A program made the position numbers and the translations under genes. Under the pieces are notes generated by a model. It ran no database searches, had not been told where the DNA came from, and was given only the letters and a program-made list of their open reading frames with translations. This document shows positions 8,018-17,598 of a DNA stretch of 64,000 bases, one piece after another. Location of the stretch: NCBI GenBank assembly GCA_043769295.1, contig JAYVJL010000156.1, positions 1 to 64,000 of the forward strand, given 5' to 3'. Positions within the stretch are counted from its first letter, which is position 1. The number at the start of each line of letters is the position of its first letter. Source of the DNA: Aalborgiella sp043769295 (lineage in GTDB: Bacteria > Pseudomonadota > Gammaproteobacteria > Burkholderiales > Burkholderiaceae_C).

Positions 8018-8932
8018 ATGACACAAATGAAGCAAAAACAAGTCTCAAGTACGCGCAAAGGCATCATCCTCGCGGGTGGCTCAGGCACCCGTTTGCACCC
8101 TGCCACCTTGGCGCTGAGCAAACAATTGCTGCCGGTGTACGACAAACCGATGATCTATTACCCGCTCAGCACCCTGATGCTGGCGGGAATGCGCGATGTG
8201 CTCATCATCAGCACGCCACAGGACACACCACGGTTTCAACAACTGTTGGGTGATGGCAGCCAGTGGGGCATGAACCTGCAATATGCAGTGCAGCCCAGCC
8301 CGGACGGCTTGGCACAGGCTTTCATCATCGGCGAGCAGTTTGTCGGCAACTCCTCCAGCGCGCTCGTGTTGGGTGACAACATTTTTTATGGCCACGACTT
8401 TGCACACCTCTTGTCTGGTGCAGATGCCAACGACGCTGGCGCGACCGTGTTTGCCTACCATGTGCATGACCCTGAGCGCTACGGCGTGGTTGCCTTTGAC
8501 GCTGCCGGCAAAGCCACCAGCATTGAAGAGAAACCGCTCAAGCCTAAAAGCAACTACGCGGTGACTGGCTTGTACTTTTACGACAACCAGGTCGTTGATA
8601 TCGCCAAATCCGTCAAACCCAGCGCGCGTGGCGAGCTGGAAATCACCACGGTGAACCAAACCTACCTGGAGCGCGGCAAACTGAATGTGCAAATCATGCA
8701 GCGCGGCTATGCTTGGCTGGACACAGGCACGCATGACAGCTTGTTGGAAGCGAGCCAATTTATTTCGACCTTGGAGCATCGCCAAGGCTTGAAAATCGCC
8801 TGTCCTGAAGAAATCGCCTGGCGCAACGGCTTTATCTCCAGCGAACAAGTTGCAAAGCTGGCGCAGCCCTTGGCAAAAAATGGCTACGGACAATACCTGC
8901 TGCGCATGCTGAAAGAAGACTCACCCGCATGA
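8018..8932 (+). CDS. rfbA: glucose-1-phosphate thymidylyltransferase
   Basis: Makes dTDP-glucose from glucose-1-phosphate and dTTP, the entry step of the dTDP-rhamnose pathway. 304 residues with the nucleotidyltransferase motif GGSGTRLHP at 20-28, KQLLPVYDKPMIYYPLSTLM next to it, and LGDNIFYG in the middle. The N-terminus has two in-frame Met codons (1 and 4); the first is used here but the choice is uncertain. Stop overlaps the rfbC start by four bases, indicating translational coupling. Confidence 0.96.
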   Translation: MTQMKQKQVSSTRKGIILAGGSGTRLHPATLALSKQLLPVYDKPMIYYPLSTLMLAGMRDVLIISTPQDTPRFQQLLGDGSQWGMNLQYAVQPSPDGLAQAFIIGEQFVGNSSSALVLGDNIFYGHDFAHLLSGADANDAGATVFAYHVHDPERYGVVAFDAAGKATSIEEKPLKPKSNYAVTGLYFYDNQVVDIAKSVKPSARGELEITTVNQTYLERGKLNVQIMQRGYAWLDTGTHDSLLEASQFISTLEHRQGLKIACPEEIAWRNGFISSEQVAKLAQPLAKNGYGQYLLRMLKEDSPA

Positions 8933-9474
8933 AAGTAACGCCTACCGCGATCCCAGACGTTCTCATCCTTGAACCCAAGGTGTTCGGCGACCAGCGCGGC
9001 TTTTTCTTTGAAAGCTTCAACCAGCAGGTCTTCAATGAAGCCACGGGCTTGGACGTGCATTTTGTGCAAGACAACCACTCACGGTCAGCGCACGGCGTGC
9101 TGCGTGGGTTGCACTATCAAATCTCTCAACCCCAAGGCAAACTGGTCCGCGTTGCCAGTGGTGAGGTGCTGGACGTTGCTGTAGATATTCGTCAATCCTC
9201 AGCCACTTTTGGCAAATGGGTCAGCGTGTTACTCACTGGTGAAAACCACCGCCAGCTCTGGGTGCCACCGGGTTTCGCACATGGTTTTGTGGTTTTGTCT
9301 GAAACCGCCGATTTTCTTTACAAAACAACAGACTATTACGCACCCCAATTTGAGCGCGCTGTTTTGTGGAATGACCCGGCTCTCGGGATCGACTGGCAAT
9401 TGAAGACAGAGCCCAAGCTTTCAGCCAAAGACATGCTGGGTCTGCCTTTGGCGCAAGCACCCGTTTTTGCCTGA
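8929..9474 (+). CDS. rfbC: dTDP-4-dehydrorhamnose 3,5-epimerase
   Basis: Cupin-fold epimerase acting between RmlB and RmlD. 181 residues; R59-GLHYQ with catalytic His62, PPGFAHGF at 113-120 and YKTTDYY at 131-137 are the family's active-site segments. Start ATG overlaps the rfbA stop. With rfbB, rfbD and rfbA the pathway from glucose-1-phosphate to dTDP-L-rhamnose is complete. Confidence 0.96.
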   Translation: MKVTPTAIPDVLILEPKVFGDQRGFFFESFNQQVFNEATGLDVHFVQDNHSRSAHGVLRGLHYQISQPQGKLVRVASGEVLDVAVDIRQSSATFGKWVSVLLTGENHRQLWVPPGFAHGFVVLSETADFLYKTTDYYAPQFERAVLWNDPALGIDWQLKTEPKLSAKDMLGLPLAQAPVFA

Positions 9475-9484
9475 CAGTTTGGGT

Positions 9485-10639
9485 ATGCGCATTCTCCAAT
9501 TTGGGCGGTTTCACAATGAACAGCAAAACGGTGGCGTTGAGCGACACCAACAGCTGCTTTGCAAGGGTTTGGCCGCACAAGGTTTGGATGTAGTCTATTT
9601 GGTCGCAGCGGCAGGCCTATCTGGCAGCGATGTGATGGTCGATGGCTATCGCTTGATTCAAACCGCGTCATTCGGTACCGCTTTCAGCACGGCACTGTCG
9701 CCTGCGCAAGTCTTCAAAGCCTTAGCCTTGCACAAAGAGAAGCCGTTTGATGTGCTGCACCTGCATTTTCCCAATCCCTTGGCGCACTTGGCATCCATGC
9801 TCTTCCCGGCCAATGTCAAACGCGTCATCACCTGGCACAGTGACATAGTTCGGCAAAAACGGTTGCTTGCGATGTATTTGCCTTTCTTGCAAAGAGTAAC
9901 ACGCCAAGCAGACGCCTTGGTTGCCGCTACACAGGCGCACTACAGCTCGTCCAACCAGATACCAGCTGACATTCCAGAGCGCAAACGACGCGTTATTCCC
10001 TTTGGCCTTGACTTTGCCAGCTTGGACTTAACCCCGCATACAACGATGTTGGCTGCAAAGCTCAAAGCCCAAGCAAAGTACAAGCCTGTGATTTTTGCAT
10101 TGGGACGCCATGTGTATTACAAAGGCTTCGACGTGCTGATTGAGGCGATGCAGCATATTGATGCGCAGCTCATCCTCGGGGGTAACGGACCTTTGCGACA
10201 GAGTCTGCAAGACCAAGCTGAGAAGTCAGGCACCGGCAACAAAGTGACATTTACAGGCAGCATCCCCGAAGCGGATTTAGCGGCCTACTTTCACGCTTGC
10301 GATCTGTTTTGCCTGCCTTCGGTTGAACAAAGCGAAGCTTTTGGTTTGGTTCAACTCGAGGCGATGGCCTGCGCCAAGCCAGTGATCTGCACGCAGCTGA
10401 ACAACGGCGTGAATGTGCTCAATGTGCATGGAGAAACGGGTTTTGCTGTGCCTGTGCGTGACAGCAAGGCTTTGGCAGAACGAATCAACCAGCTGATCAA
10501 TGACCCCGCCTTGCGACTGCAACTGGGTGAGCAAGCCCGCAGCCGTGCACTCAATGTCTACTCGCTACCGGCGATGACCGCTAGCCACATACGTTTGTAT
10601 CAAGACCTGGTTCAACCCGGCAATAAGTCAGCAACTTAG
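9485..10639 (+). CDS. glycosyltransferase, GT4 family
   Basis: GT-B fold retaining glycosyltransferase, 384 residues. The acceptor-domain loop near the start reads GGVERHQQ and the donor-domain motif E284-x7-E292 (EAFGLVQLE) is intact. ITWHSDIVRQK and the pattern before it resemble mannosyl/rhamnosyl transferases of O-antigen loci; exact sugar specificity cannot be read from sequence. I use the ATG at 9485, 10 bases after rfbC; a TTG at 9467 overlapping rfbC is possible. It closes the rfb plus-strand unit and its last four bases overlap the converging glycosyltransferase gene. Confidence 0.88.
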   Translation: MRILQFGRFHNEQQNGGVERHQQLLCKGLAAQGLDVVYLVAAAGLSGSDVMVDGYRLIQTASFGTAFSTALSPAQVFKALALHKEKPFDVLHLHFPNPLAHLASMLFPANVKRVITWHSDIVRQKRLLAMYLPFLQRVTRQADALVAATQAHYSSSNQIPADIPERKRRVIPFGLDFASLDLTPHTTMLAAKLKAQAKYKPVIFALGRHVYYKGFDVLIEAMQHIDAQLILGGNGPLRQSLQDQAEKSGTGNKVTFTGSIPEADLAAYFHACDLFCLPSVEQSEAFGLVQLEAMACAKPVICTQLNNGVNVLNVHGETGFAVPVRDSKALAERINQLINDPALRLQLGEQARSRALNVYSLPAMTASHIRLYQDLVQPGNKSAT

Positions 10640-11766
10640 GCACGCATGTCACGATAAACGTCTTGTGTGCGTTGCGCTGTTTGTTGCCAGGTAAATTTTT
10701 CAGCTTGAATCAGCCCTTTGCTGATCAATAAATTTCTCATTTCAGGCTGCTCAACCATTTGCTGCATGGCATGTGCAATCTCCTCAACGGACAAAGGATT
10801 CACCATCACCGCCGCATCACCGACAATTTCCGGTAACGATGTGGTGTTGGAGGTGATGACGGGAATACCCGAAGCAAAACCTTCCAGCACGGGCAAACCG
10901 AAACCTTCATAAAGAGAAGGAAATACCAGTGCCTGAGCACACTGCAGCAACGAAAACAAGTCTTGCCGTGGCACATACTTGAGCCACCGGCCAAAGCCAT
11001 CCGCTTCAAGCTGCGCCAAGGTAAGCATCAGCTCATATGTGCGCCATCCATTTTGACCCACTACAACCAAGGGATGCTGCTTGCGTACATGTATAGGCAG
11101 CAAGGCATGGGCCTGGATAATTCTTGCCACATTTTTACGCGGCTGCAAGGTGCCTACTGCGATGAAATAGCCAGGACACAGGTCGTATTTAACCAGCGTG
11201 GCCGCCTTGACATCCGCAGCAACAGGTTTGAAATAATCTTCGCTGACACCCAACGGGATGGAGGTGATCTTGGGCCCGCCGTGACCCAGCCAATCGGCAA
11301 TATCGGCAGCCGAATAATCCGAGATGGTGATGATGTGATCAGCCCAACCAACCGCCTTCTTGAACAAGGCATTCTTGAAATGCCGCAGACTCGGATTCAC
11401 CCATTCCGGGTGCCGGATACCAATCACATCCATGATGGTCGCGACAACTGGCGTGCGGCGTAGCTTGGGTATGTAATGGTCAGTCGCATGAAAAAGATCA
11501 ATGCGTGACTCCAAACCTTTCGCCCCAAAAAACGGCAAACCCGTAGCAGCGGAAGTCGCTGCCGCTGCAGAGTACACCATGGGCAATGCATAGCCATCAG
11601 GTATGACCCCTGCAAATTTACGACCGAACACCACACGAACCGGTGCTTCCTCCTCGTTTGTAGAAAAACCATGCTTGAGCAATTCGGTGGTGTACGTGCC
11701 GATGCCGTCCATATGTCCACTGAGTTGGCCACGTGCCAAGGCAGTGCAACCGATGCCCAGTCTCAT
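10636..11766 (-). CDS. glycosyltransferase, GT4 family
   Basis: 376-residue GT-B glycosyltransferase. The N-terminus MRLGIGCTAL...GIGTYT carries the glycine-rich acceptor loop; the C-terminal donor motif EGFGLPVLE lies at about residues 287-295, with the TLQPRKN segment before it. Last gene of the minus-strand set gmd, rmd-like, GT, GT, separated from the upstream GT by 48 bases. It probably adds rhamnose or mannose to the same surface glycan; specificity unknown. Confidence 0.88.
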   Translation of the reverse strand: MRLGIGCTALARGQLSGHMDGIGTYTTELLKHGFSTNEEEAPVRVVFGRKFAGVIPDGYALPMVYSAAAATSAATGLPFFGAKGLESRIDLFHATDHYIPKLRRTPVVATIMDVIGIRHPEWVNPSLRHFKNALFKKAVGWADHIITISDYSAADIADWLGHGGPKITSIPLGVSEDYFKPVAADVKAATLVKYDLCPGYFIAVGTLQPRKNVARIIQAHALLPIHVRKQHPLVVVGQNGWRTYELMLTLAQLEADGFGRWLKYVPRQDLFSLLQCAQALVFPSLYEGFGLPVLEGFASGIPVITSNTTSLPEIVGDAAVMVNPLSVEEIAHAMQQMVEQPEMRNLLISKGLIQAEKFTWQQTAQRTQDVYRDMRA

Positions 11767-11814
11767 GACGAGCGCCCAGGTACTGCCATCATCATTGATG
11801 CATGAATTTTCACG

Positions 11815-12978
11815 TCAATCCTTGGCCAAAACTTGGCGATAAGCCGCTGAGGTCTGCGTGACACAACGCTCCCACGAAAACAAACGGCTGCGTTCAAGTG
11901 ATTTTGCTGCAAGCGTGTTTCGAAACTCCGAATCTTCCACCATCTGTGTCATCGCTTGTGCCAAAGCCGACACATCGCTCGGGTCGATCAACACCCCACT
12001 ATCCCCAACCACCTCGGGCAACGACGAGACATTGCTGCTGATGACGGGCACAGCGCTGGACATGGCCTCCAGCGGAGGCAGACCAAAACCTTCATATATG
12101 GATGGGTAAATCAAACACAAAGCACCAGAGATGACCGTCGCCAAATCCTCACGCGGCAGATACCCCAGCACTCTGATTTGACCGGCGGCGACCAAGGGTG
12201 CCATTTGCCGCTCTAATATGGATGTCAGCCAGCCCTTCATCCCAACCAGGACCAAGGGATAGCGCTCCCGGGTCGCAGCGGACAGGCCTCGATAAGCCTC
12301 TAAAGCAATGCCCAAATTTTTTCGGGGCTCTAAAGTACCTACCGCCAACAAATACCGACCATGTACAAGACCTTGTTGGCCCAAAACCATGGACGTTTCT
12401 TCGCTGGACCTGGGATGAAACATGGCTTCCGCACCCAATGGAATTGACTTGATCCGATCTGAAGGCGTGCCAAACAATGCCATCAAATCTTGTTTGACGA
12501 ACTCAGAGTCAGTCAAAACCAGACTAGCCCGCTCCAAACTTGGTTGAAAATACCGGTTCATCTCTGCCACACGCTCTTTGGGATGTGTTTGCGCATAGCG
12601 AATCCATGACAAATCATGTACCGTAATCACCGACGGTGCATCGCACCTGTAAGCCAAAAAATTGGGTTCATGGTACAGATCCACTTTCTTCTGACGACAA
12701 CCTTGCGAAAAACTGCGCTGTCGCCAATAACGGCTCAGGTTGTATCGCGCTGCATCAGGGATATTTTTTTTAACGCTCGAACGCAATGCTGAACGCCAGT
12801 TGGTTTGACCATGTACGATTTCGCTCGCCTCTTGCACATCTTGACGCCATGCGCCAGCATAAAAGAAGTGCATATCCAAGGCGGGTTCTGCCTGCAAACC
12901 CTTGGCCAAATGGTAAATGTATTGCCCAATACCAGTCAAAGGAGACAACAGCGGCGAGGCATTGAAAGCGACTCTCAT
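11815..12978 (-). CDS. glycosyltransferase, GT4 family
   Basis: 387-residue GT-B glycosyltransferase with the N-terminal GIGQYIYHLAKGL loop, the TLEPRKN segment and the donor-binding EGFGLPPLE at about 295-303. It resembles the neighbouring 376-residue enzyme in plan (TLEPRKN versus TLQPRKN), suggesting an old duplication within the locus. Its ATG overlaps the stop of the upstream reductase gene (ATGA), so the two are translationally coupled. Confidence 0.88.
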   Translation of the reverse strand: MRVAFNASPLLSPLTGIGQYIYHLAKGLQAEPALDMHFFYAGAWRQDVQEASEIVHGQTNWRSALRSSVKKNIPDAARYNLSRYWRQRSFSQGCRQKKVDLYHEPNFLAYRCDAPSVITVHDLSWIRYAQTHPKERVAEMNRYFQPSLERASLVLTDSEFVKQDLMALFGTPSDRIKSIPLGAEAMFHPRSSEETSMVLGQQGLVHGRYLLAVGTLEPRKNLGIALEAYRGLSAATRERYPLVLVGMKGWLTSILERQMAPLVAAGQIRVLGYLPREDLATVISGALCLIYPSIYEGFGLPPLEAMSSAVPVISSNVSSLPEVVGDSGVLIDPSDVSALAQAMTQMVEDSEFRNTLAAKSLERSRLFSWERCVTQTSAAYRQVLAKD

Positions 12979-13841
12979 TGCAGGTGCAGTTTCTGCCCAG
13001 ATTCAAGCATCCAATTCAAGGTATCTTTTAGCGCCATAAGAGGCAAAGCGCCTAAAGTTTCAACAAGCTTATTTGGGCTACCGCACAAACGGTGAATCTC
13101 ATTCGCTCGTACAAAGTCGGGATTCACTTGAACCTGAATGCGGTGCCCGGTCAATTCGGTCAACAAGTCAATCACATGACCCAAAGTATGCGTTTCTCCA
13201 GTACAAATATTGTATGTTTCCCCTGATTGGGCCTGTTCTAACAGCTTCAGGTAAACATCGCACACCATCCGCACATCGTTGTACTCACGCTCAATGTGTA
13301 AATTTCCAAGCTCGATACTGGCAGCACGGGTTTGAAAATGGTTCACCAATTTGGGGATGACAAATAAAGAAGATTGACCTGGACCTGTATAGTTAAATGG
13401 TCGGACAAAAAACAAGGACAATTTATCCGTGTATGTTTTTGCCAAAAATTCCATGGACAACTTGCTCATGGCATAGTGGTTCACGGGCGCAGGCGCTTGC
13501 GTTTCTGCGATAGGTGACTGATCACAATTACCATAGATGTTGGCACTGCTGGCCAATAAGACTTGTCGGGGGACTTGAGCCAGTCCCCGCAAAGCATCCA
13601 GCAAATTCAAGGTACCAATGACATTGACATCATAAAAAGCACTGGCTTGGCTGTGCCCCACAAAGCTGATCCCAGCCAAATGCACAACAGCTTCAGGTGC
13701 TGCGTCTGCGACTTGTGATCTGACTGCCGCAGGATCTGTCAAATTGGCCGTTAATTCAACAATATCATGCCCCGCAGCGCGTGCCTGCCGGACAAAATGC
13801 AAACCGGTAAAACCGTCGGCACCAGTGACCAGTATCCTCAA
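12975..13841 (-). CDS. rmd: NAD-dependent sugar reductase, probable GDP-6-deoxy-D-mannose reductase
   Basis: Extended SDR of 288 residues with TGADGFTG at 6-13, SSANIYG from about 98 and Y123-x3-K127 (YAMSK). Directly downstream of gmd, it most likely reduces the GDP-4-keto-6-deoxymannose made by Gmd to GDP-D-rhamnose (Rmd). A different C4 reductase of the same substrate is possible. The start is decided by context: the open frame extends 84 bases into gmd, but a TTG at 13841 forms a TTGA overlap with the gmd stop and places the Rossmann motif at residue 6, so I use it. The stop overlaps the next glycosyltransferase. Confidence 0.8.
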   Translation of the reverse strand: MRILVTGADGFTGLHFVRQARAAGHDIVELTANLTDPAAVRSQVADAAPEAVVHLAGISFVGHSQASAFYDVNVIGTLNLLDALRGLAQVPRQVLLASSANIYGNCDQSPIAETQAPAPVNHYAMSKLSMEFLAKTYTDKLSLFFVRPFNYTGPGQSSLFVIPKLVNHFQTRAASIELGNLHIEREYNDVRMVCDVYLKLLEQAQSGETYNICTGETHTLGHVIDLLTELTGHRIQVQVNPDFVRANEIHRLCGSPNKLVETLGALPLMALKDTLNWMLESGQKLHLQ

Positions 13842-14911
13842 AACGAGAACCCTCGGCGATTGCGGCGCACGTCTTGTTCCACCATCATGCCGCAAAGCTG
13901 CTCCAGCGTGGTGGTGGGTTGCCAACCCAGTTTGGCCTTGGCCTTGGCGGGGTTGCCAATCAACAACTCGACCTCTGCAGGGCGATAAAATTTGGGGTTG
14001 ATGCGCATCACAGTTTGTCCGATTTTGAGCGCATTGGTGTCGGGGAAAAAACCTGACCCAAAGGCGGTGATCACCGCTGTTTCATCCACCTCATGACCTT
14101 TGAACTCAACCTCAATGCCAGCACTCTTGAAAGCCATCTTCACAAAGTCGCGGACAGTTTCCGTGCGGTTGGTCGCCAATACATAAGTGTCTGGCTCATC
14201 GGCCTGCAGCATGCGCCACATACCTTCAACGTATTCTTTGGCGAAACCCCAATCCCGTTTGGCATCTATGTTGCCCAGCTCCAGGCAATCCAATTTACCC
14301 AAGATGATTTTGGCCACTGAATCGGTGATTTTGCGGGTCACAAATTCGCGGCCACGCAACGGGCTTTCATGGTTGAACAAAATGCCGCTGCTGCCGAAAA
14401 TACCGTAGCTCTCACGGTAGTTGACCGTCATCCAATGCGCGTACAGCTTGGCCACACCATAGGGGCTGCGCGGGTAGAAAGGAGTTTCTTCAATTTGTGG
14501 AATGGCTTGCACTTTGCCGAACATTTCAGAGGTGCTTGCTTGGTAGAACTTGATTTTGGGGTTTACCAAGCGAATCGCTTCGAGCAGATTCAAAGCACCA
14601 ATACCCGTGATCTGGGCCGTGGTGGTGGGTTGGTCAAAACTCACACCGACAAAGCTCTGGGCCGCCAGGTTGTAGATTTCAGCAGGCTGGACTTTTTGCA
14701 CTAGCGCGATGCTGGAGCCTAGATCGGTCAAGTCGTACTCGACCAAATGCAAATTGGGGTGGTTTTGGACACCCAACTCATCAATACGCCAGAAGTTTAC
14801 CGAGCTGGTGCGCCTGTAAGTGCCATAAACCGTGTAGCCCTTAGCCAGCAGCAATTCTGCCAAATAAGCGCCATCTTGGCCTGTGATACCAGTAATCAAT
14901 GCAGTTTTCAT
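13838..14911 (-). CDS. gmd: GDP-mannose 4,6-dehydratase
   Basis: Converts GDP-D-mannose to GDP-4-keto-6-deoxy-D-mannose. 357 residues with TGITGQDG at 7-14 (the Gmd-specific form of the nucleotide motif), the RRTSS loop at 34-37 involved in NADP binding, STSEMFG at 126-132 and Y151-x3-K155. First gene of the minus-strand part of the polysaccharide locus; the 77-base gap before the next gene (14912-14988) presumably holds its promoter. Confidence 0.96.
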   Translation of the reverse strand: MKTALITGITGQDGAYLAELLLAKGYTVYGTYRRTSSVNFWRIDELGVQNHPNLHLVEYDLTDLGSSIALVQKVQPAEIYNLAAQSFVGVSFDQPTTTAQITGIGALNLLEAIRLVNPKIKFYQASTSEMFGKVQAIPQIEETPFYPRSPYGVAKLYAHWMTVNYRESYGIFGSSGILFNHESPLRGREFVTRKITDSVAKIILGKLDCLELGNIDAKRDWGFAKEYVEGMWRMLQADEPDTYVLATNRTETVRDFVKMAFKSAGIEVEFKGHEVDETAVITAFGSGFFPDTNALKIGQTVMRINPKFYRPAEVELLIGNPAKAKAKLGWQPTTTLEQLCGMMVEQDVRRNRRGFSF

Positions 14912-14988
14912 CTAGCGCTTCATTCGAGTGTTTCAATGGCCCAAATTATAGTCGGGCAGTAAATTCAGCTAAACAACAGAATTGGAAC

Positions 14989-16515
14989 TCAAAACCGCTC
15001 TAACTCCGGGTGAGATAAGGCGCCACCACGAACCAGCATCTTGCCGTATTCTGCACAGCGCTGTAGGGTGGGAATCACTTTGCCGGGGTTCAACAAGCCT
15101 TGGGCATCAAAAGCCCGCTTCACGCCAAACATCTGTTCGTTTTCTGCTGTCGTGAATTGCACGCACATGGAGTTGAGTTTTTCAATACCCACCCCATGTT
15201 CCCCTGTCACGGTGCCCCCCATGGCCACACTGGTTTCCAGGATGTCGGCACCAAACAACTCGCACCGGTGCAGCTGGTCGGCATCGTTCGCATCAAACAA
15301 AATCAAGGGGTGCAAGTTGCCGTCACCTGCATGGAACACATTGGCACAGCGTAATTGGTACTTTTTCTCCATCTCGGCAATGGCCAGCAAAATATCGGCC
15401 AGGCGTTTGCGCGGGATGGTTGAGTCCATGCACATATAGTCTGGGCTGATGCGTCCGGAGGCTGGGAAAGCATTTTTGCGACCGCTCCAGAATTTCAACC
15501 GCTCGGCTTCGTTTTGGCTGATCGCAATGGCACTGGCACCGCTGTCACGCAAGACCTGTGTCATGCGGCCAATTTCCTCTTCCACTTCTTCAGGTGTGCC
15601 ATCGCTTTCGCACAGCAAAATCGCCGCTGCCGTGAGGTCGTAACCCGCATGGACATAGTCTTCCACCGCGGCGGTCATGGGTTTGTCCATCATCTCCAGA
15701 CCGGCCGGGATGATGCCTGCGGCGATCACGGCTGCCACGGCATCACCCGCTTTGCGGATATCGTCAAAACTGGCCATGATGCAGCGCGCCAATTGTGGTT
15801 TGGGGATGAGCTTGACGGTGACTTCGGTGGTCACCGCCAGCATGCCTTCGCTGCCAATAACGAGACTGAGCAAATCATAACCTGAAGCATCCAGCGCAAC
15901 GCTGCCAAACTCAATCGCGTCCCCCTCAATGGTGAAACCTTTGACTTTGAGCACGTTATGCACCGTTAAACCATATTTAAGGCAATGCACCCCACCCGAG
16001 TTTTCGGCCACATTGCCGCCAATGGTGCAGGCAATTTGACTCGAAGGGTCGGGCGCGTAATACAGACCGTGCGGTGCAGCCGCTTCAGAAATCGCCAAAT
16101 TGCGCACCCCGCCCTGCACAATGGCGGTACGTTGTGTGCGGTCCACGCTCAAAATCCGGTTGAACTTGGCCATGGACAAGGTTACCCCGAGGGCATTGGG
16201 CATGGCTCCCCCGCTCAAACCCGTGCCGGCGCCGCGAGCCACAACGGGGATGTTCATGGCATGACAAGTCTTCAAAACATCCTGTACTTGCTGGTACGTT
16301 TCAGGCAGCGCAACCACCAAAGGACGCTGACGATACGCGGTCAAACCGTCACATTCAAAGGGCGTGGTGTCTTCTGCATGCCACAAAAGCGCGTGTGCGG
16401 GCATCACACGCTGCAGGGCCTGGACGACCTTGGCTTGCAGGGATGACGTGTCGATTACAGATGCAGACGTGGTTGATTGGGTCATTGGCGGTGATTGGAG
16501 GGGGGTTGAAGTCAT
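14989..16515 (-). CDS. glcD: FAD-linked oxidase, GlcD-like (glycolate/D-lactate dehydrogenase)
   Basis: Oxidises a 2-hydroxy acid, most likely glycolate or D-lactate, with FAD. The FAD-binding type 4 domain shows RGAGTGLSGGA at about residues 94-104 and IGGNVAENSGG further on; the C-terminal half has NVFHAGDGNLHP and GEHGVGIEK, as in GlcD. The ATG at 16515 follows AAGGAT at a good distance and gives 508 residues; the frame is open 72 bases further upstream, and an ATG two codons earlier is equally plausible. GlcE and GlcF partners are not adjacent, so it could act alone or use subunits encoded elsewhere. Confidence 0.85.
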   Translation of the reverse strand: MTSTPLQSPPMTQSTTSASVIDTSSLQAKVVQALQRVMPAHALLWHAEDTTPFECDGLTAYRQRPLVVALPETYQQVQDVLKTCHAMNIPVVARGAGTGLSGGAMPNALGVTLSMAKFNRILSVDRTQRTAIVQGGVRNLAISEAAAPHGLYYAPDPSSQIACTIGGNVAENSGGVHCLKYGLTVHNVLKVKGFTIEGDAIEFGSVALDASGYDLLSLVIGSEGMLAVTTEVTVKLIPKPQLARCIMASFDDIRKAGDAVAAVIAAGIIPAGLEMMDKPMTAAVEDYVHAGYDLTAAAILLCESDGTPEEVEEEIGRMTQVLRDSGASAIAISQNEAERLKFWSGRKNAFPASGRISPDYMCMDSTIPRKRLADILLAIAEMEKKYQLRCANVFHAGDGNLHPLILFDANDADQLHRCELFGADILETSVAMGGTVTGEHGVGIEKLNSMCVQFTTAENEQMFGVKRAFDAQGLLNPGKVIPTLQRCAEYGKMLVRGGALSHPELERF

Positions 16516-16597
16516 GGGCATATCCTTATCATCACACTGTAAAGCAAACTTACTGCGTGTGCATTGAGTAAATTTGCAGTGATGCATGAAAAATAAA

Positions 16598-16645
16598 TTG
16601 CTACATATTTAATAGCAAATCAGGCAATAAATACGACGGCTAGAT
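16598..16645 (-). repeat. dispersed palindromic element, copy 3 (intergenic)
   Basis: Hairpin TTGCTA...TAGCAA on the plus strand, then AGGCAATAAATACGACGGCTAGA, the element in reverse orientation, between the GlcD-like gene and the LysR gene. One core base is changed (GACGGC for GCCGGC). Confidence 0.85.
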
Positions 16646-16677
16646 TAAAAATTAGCCCTAAATATGGCATTTCCAGC

Positions 16678-17562
16678 TCAAATCAGGCTGTTTTTCAGCC
16701 AATCAGCAAAGACAACGCACTCCCAACGCTCCATCACGCCCGTTCGCCAGCACAGGTAATGGGCATGGGGGCTGGTGCTGTTTCTGATGAATTCATCATG
16801 GTAGCCAAGCCGCACCAGCGTGCCCTGCTCAATCCACGGTGCTGCCAACTTCAAACGAACCAAGGCAACGCCCATCCCCGCAGCTGCGGCATCACAAAGC
16901 AAACCCATGTCGTTGAACTGTGATCCATCCAGAGGTTCTGACCAATCAAGATTGAGGGCTGAAAACCAGGTGCGCCAAGGTTCTAGCGGACTGCGCAGCA
17001 GTTTGGCAGCGCGGAAATCGTCAAGTGTTTCAAAAGGACCGTGCTCTCGCACATACAAAGGAGAAGCCATCGGGGTGATCTCGTCCTTCATCACGCAGAC
17101 ATGCTCAAGATCTGAATAGCGACCTGTGCCAAAGCGCACGATCAAATCGGCATCCTCCGCCACCACATCCAGCAAAGGAATCGAAACCTGAATGGTGACA
17201 TCAATCTCTGGATAAGCTTCAGTGAACTGGCCCAGACGCGGCAGCAAAATGGTACGGGAAAAGGTAGGCGGTGCCGCCAATCGCAGTTTACGCCGCCCTA
17301 AAGCAGGTGTTTTGCCGGGGAATTTCTGCAGAATGGACAAACCTTCACGCACATGCGCCAGATACTCACTTCCCTCTACAGTCAATGAAAAATCACTCCG
17401 ACCAAAGAGGCGGGTCCCAACGATTTGCTCCAGCTGCTTAACACGATGGCTGACTGCGCTGGGCGTGACGAACAACTCCTCTGCTGTTTGCGTCACGCTG
17501 CGCAGACGTGCCAAGGCTTCAAAAGTCAGCAAGCATTGAATCGGTGGAATACGAACTGACAA
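16678..17562 (-). CDS. LysR family regulator, GcvA-like
   Basis: 294-residue transcription factor. Winged helix-turn-helix at residues 8-66 with RSVTQTAEELFVTPSAVSHRVKQLE, then a substrate-binding domain starting near 90 (KLRLAAPPTFSRTILLPRL). The HTH sequence and the AMPASPLYVRE-like segment are of the GcvA/AmpR subgroup. It lies between the GlcD-like oxidase and an acyl-CoA ligase on the same strand, 36 bases after the latter, so it may be co-transcribed. The effector cannot be inferred. Confidence 0.88.
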   Translation of the reverse strand: MSVRIPPIQCLLTFEALARLRSVTQTAEELFVTPSAVSHRVKQLEQIVGTRLFGRSDFSLTVEGSEYLAHVREGLSILQKFPGKTPALGRRKLRLAAPPTFSRTILLPRLGQFTEAYPEIDVTIQVSIPLLDVVAEDADLIVRFGTGRYSDLEHVCVMKDEITPMASPLYVREHGPFETLDDFRAAKLLRSPLEPWRTWFSALNLDWSEPLDGSQFNDMGLLCDAAAAGMGVALVRLKLAAPWIEQGTLVRLGYHDEFIRNSTSPHAHYLCWRTGVMERWECVVFADWLKNSLI

Positions 17563-17598
17563 AGCAGATTACCTAAACTGTTTTGCCAATTCTGGCGG

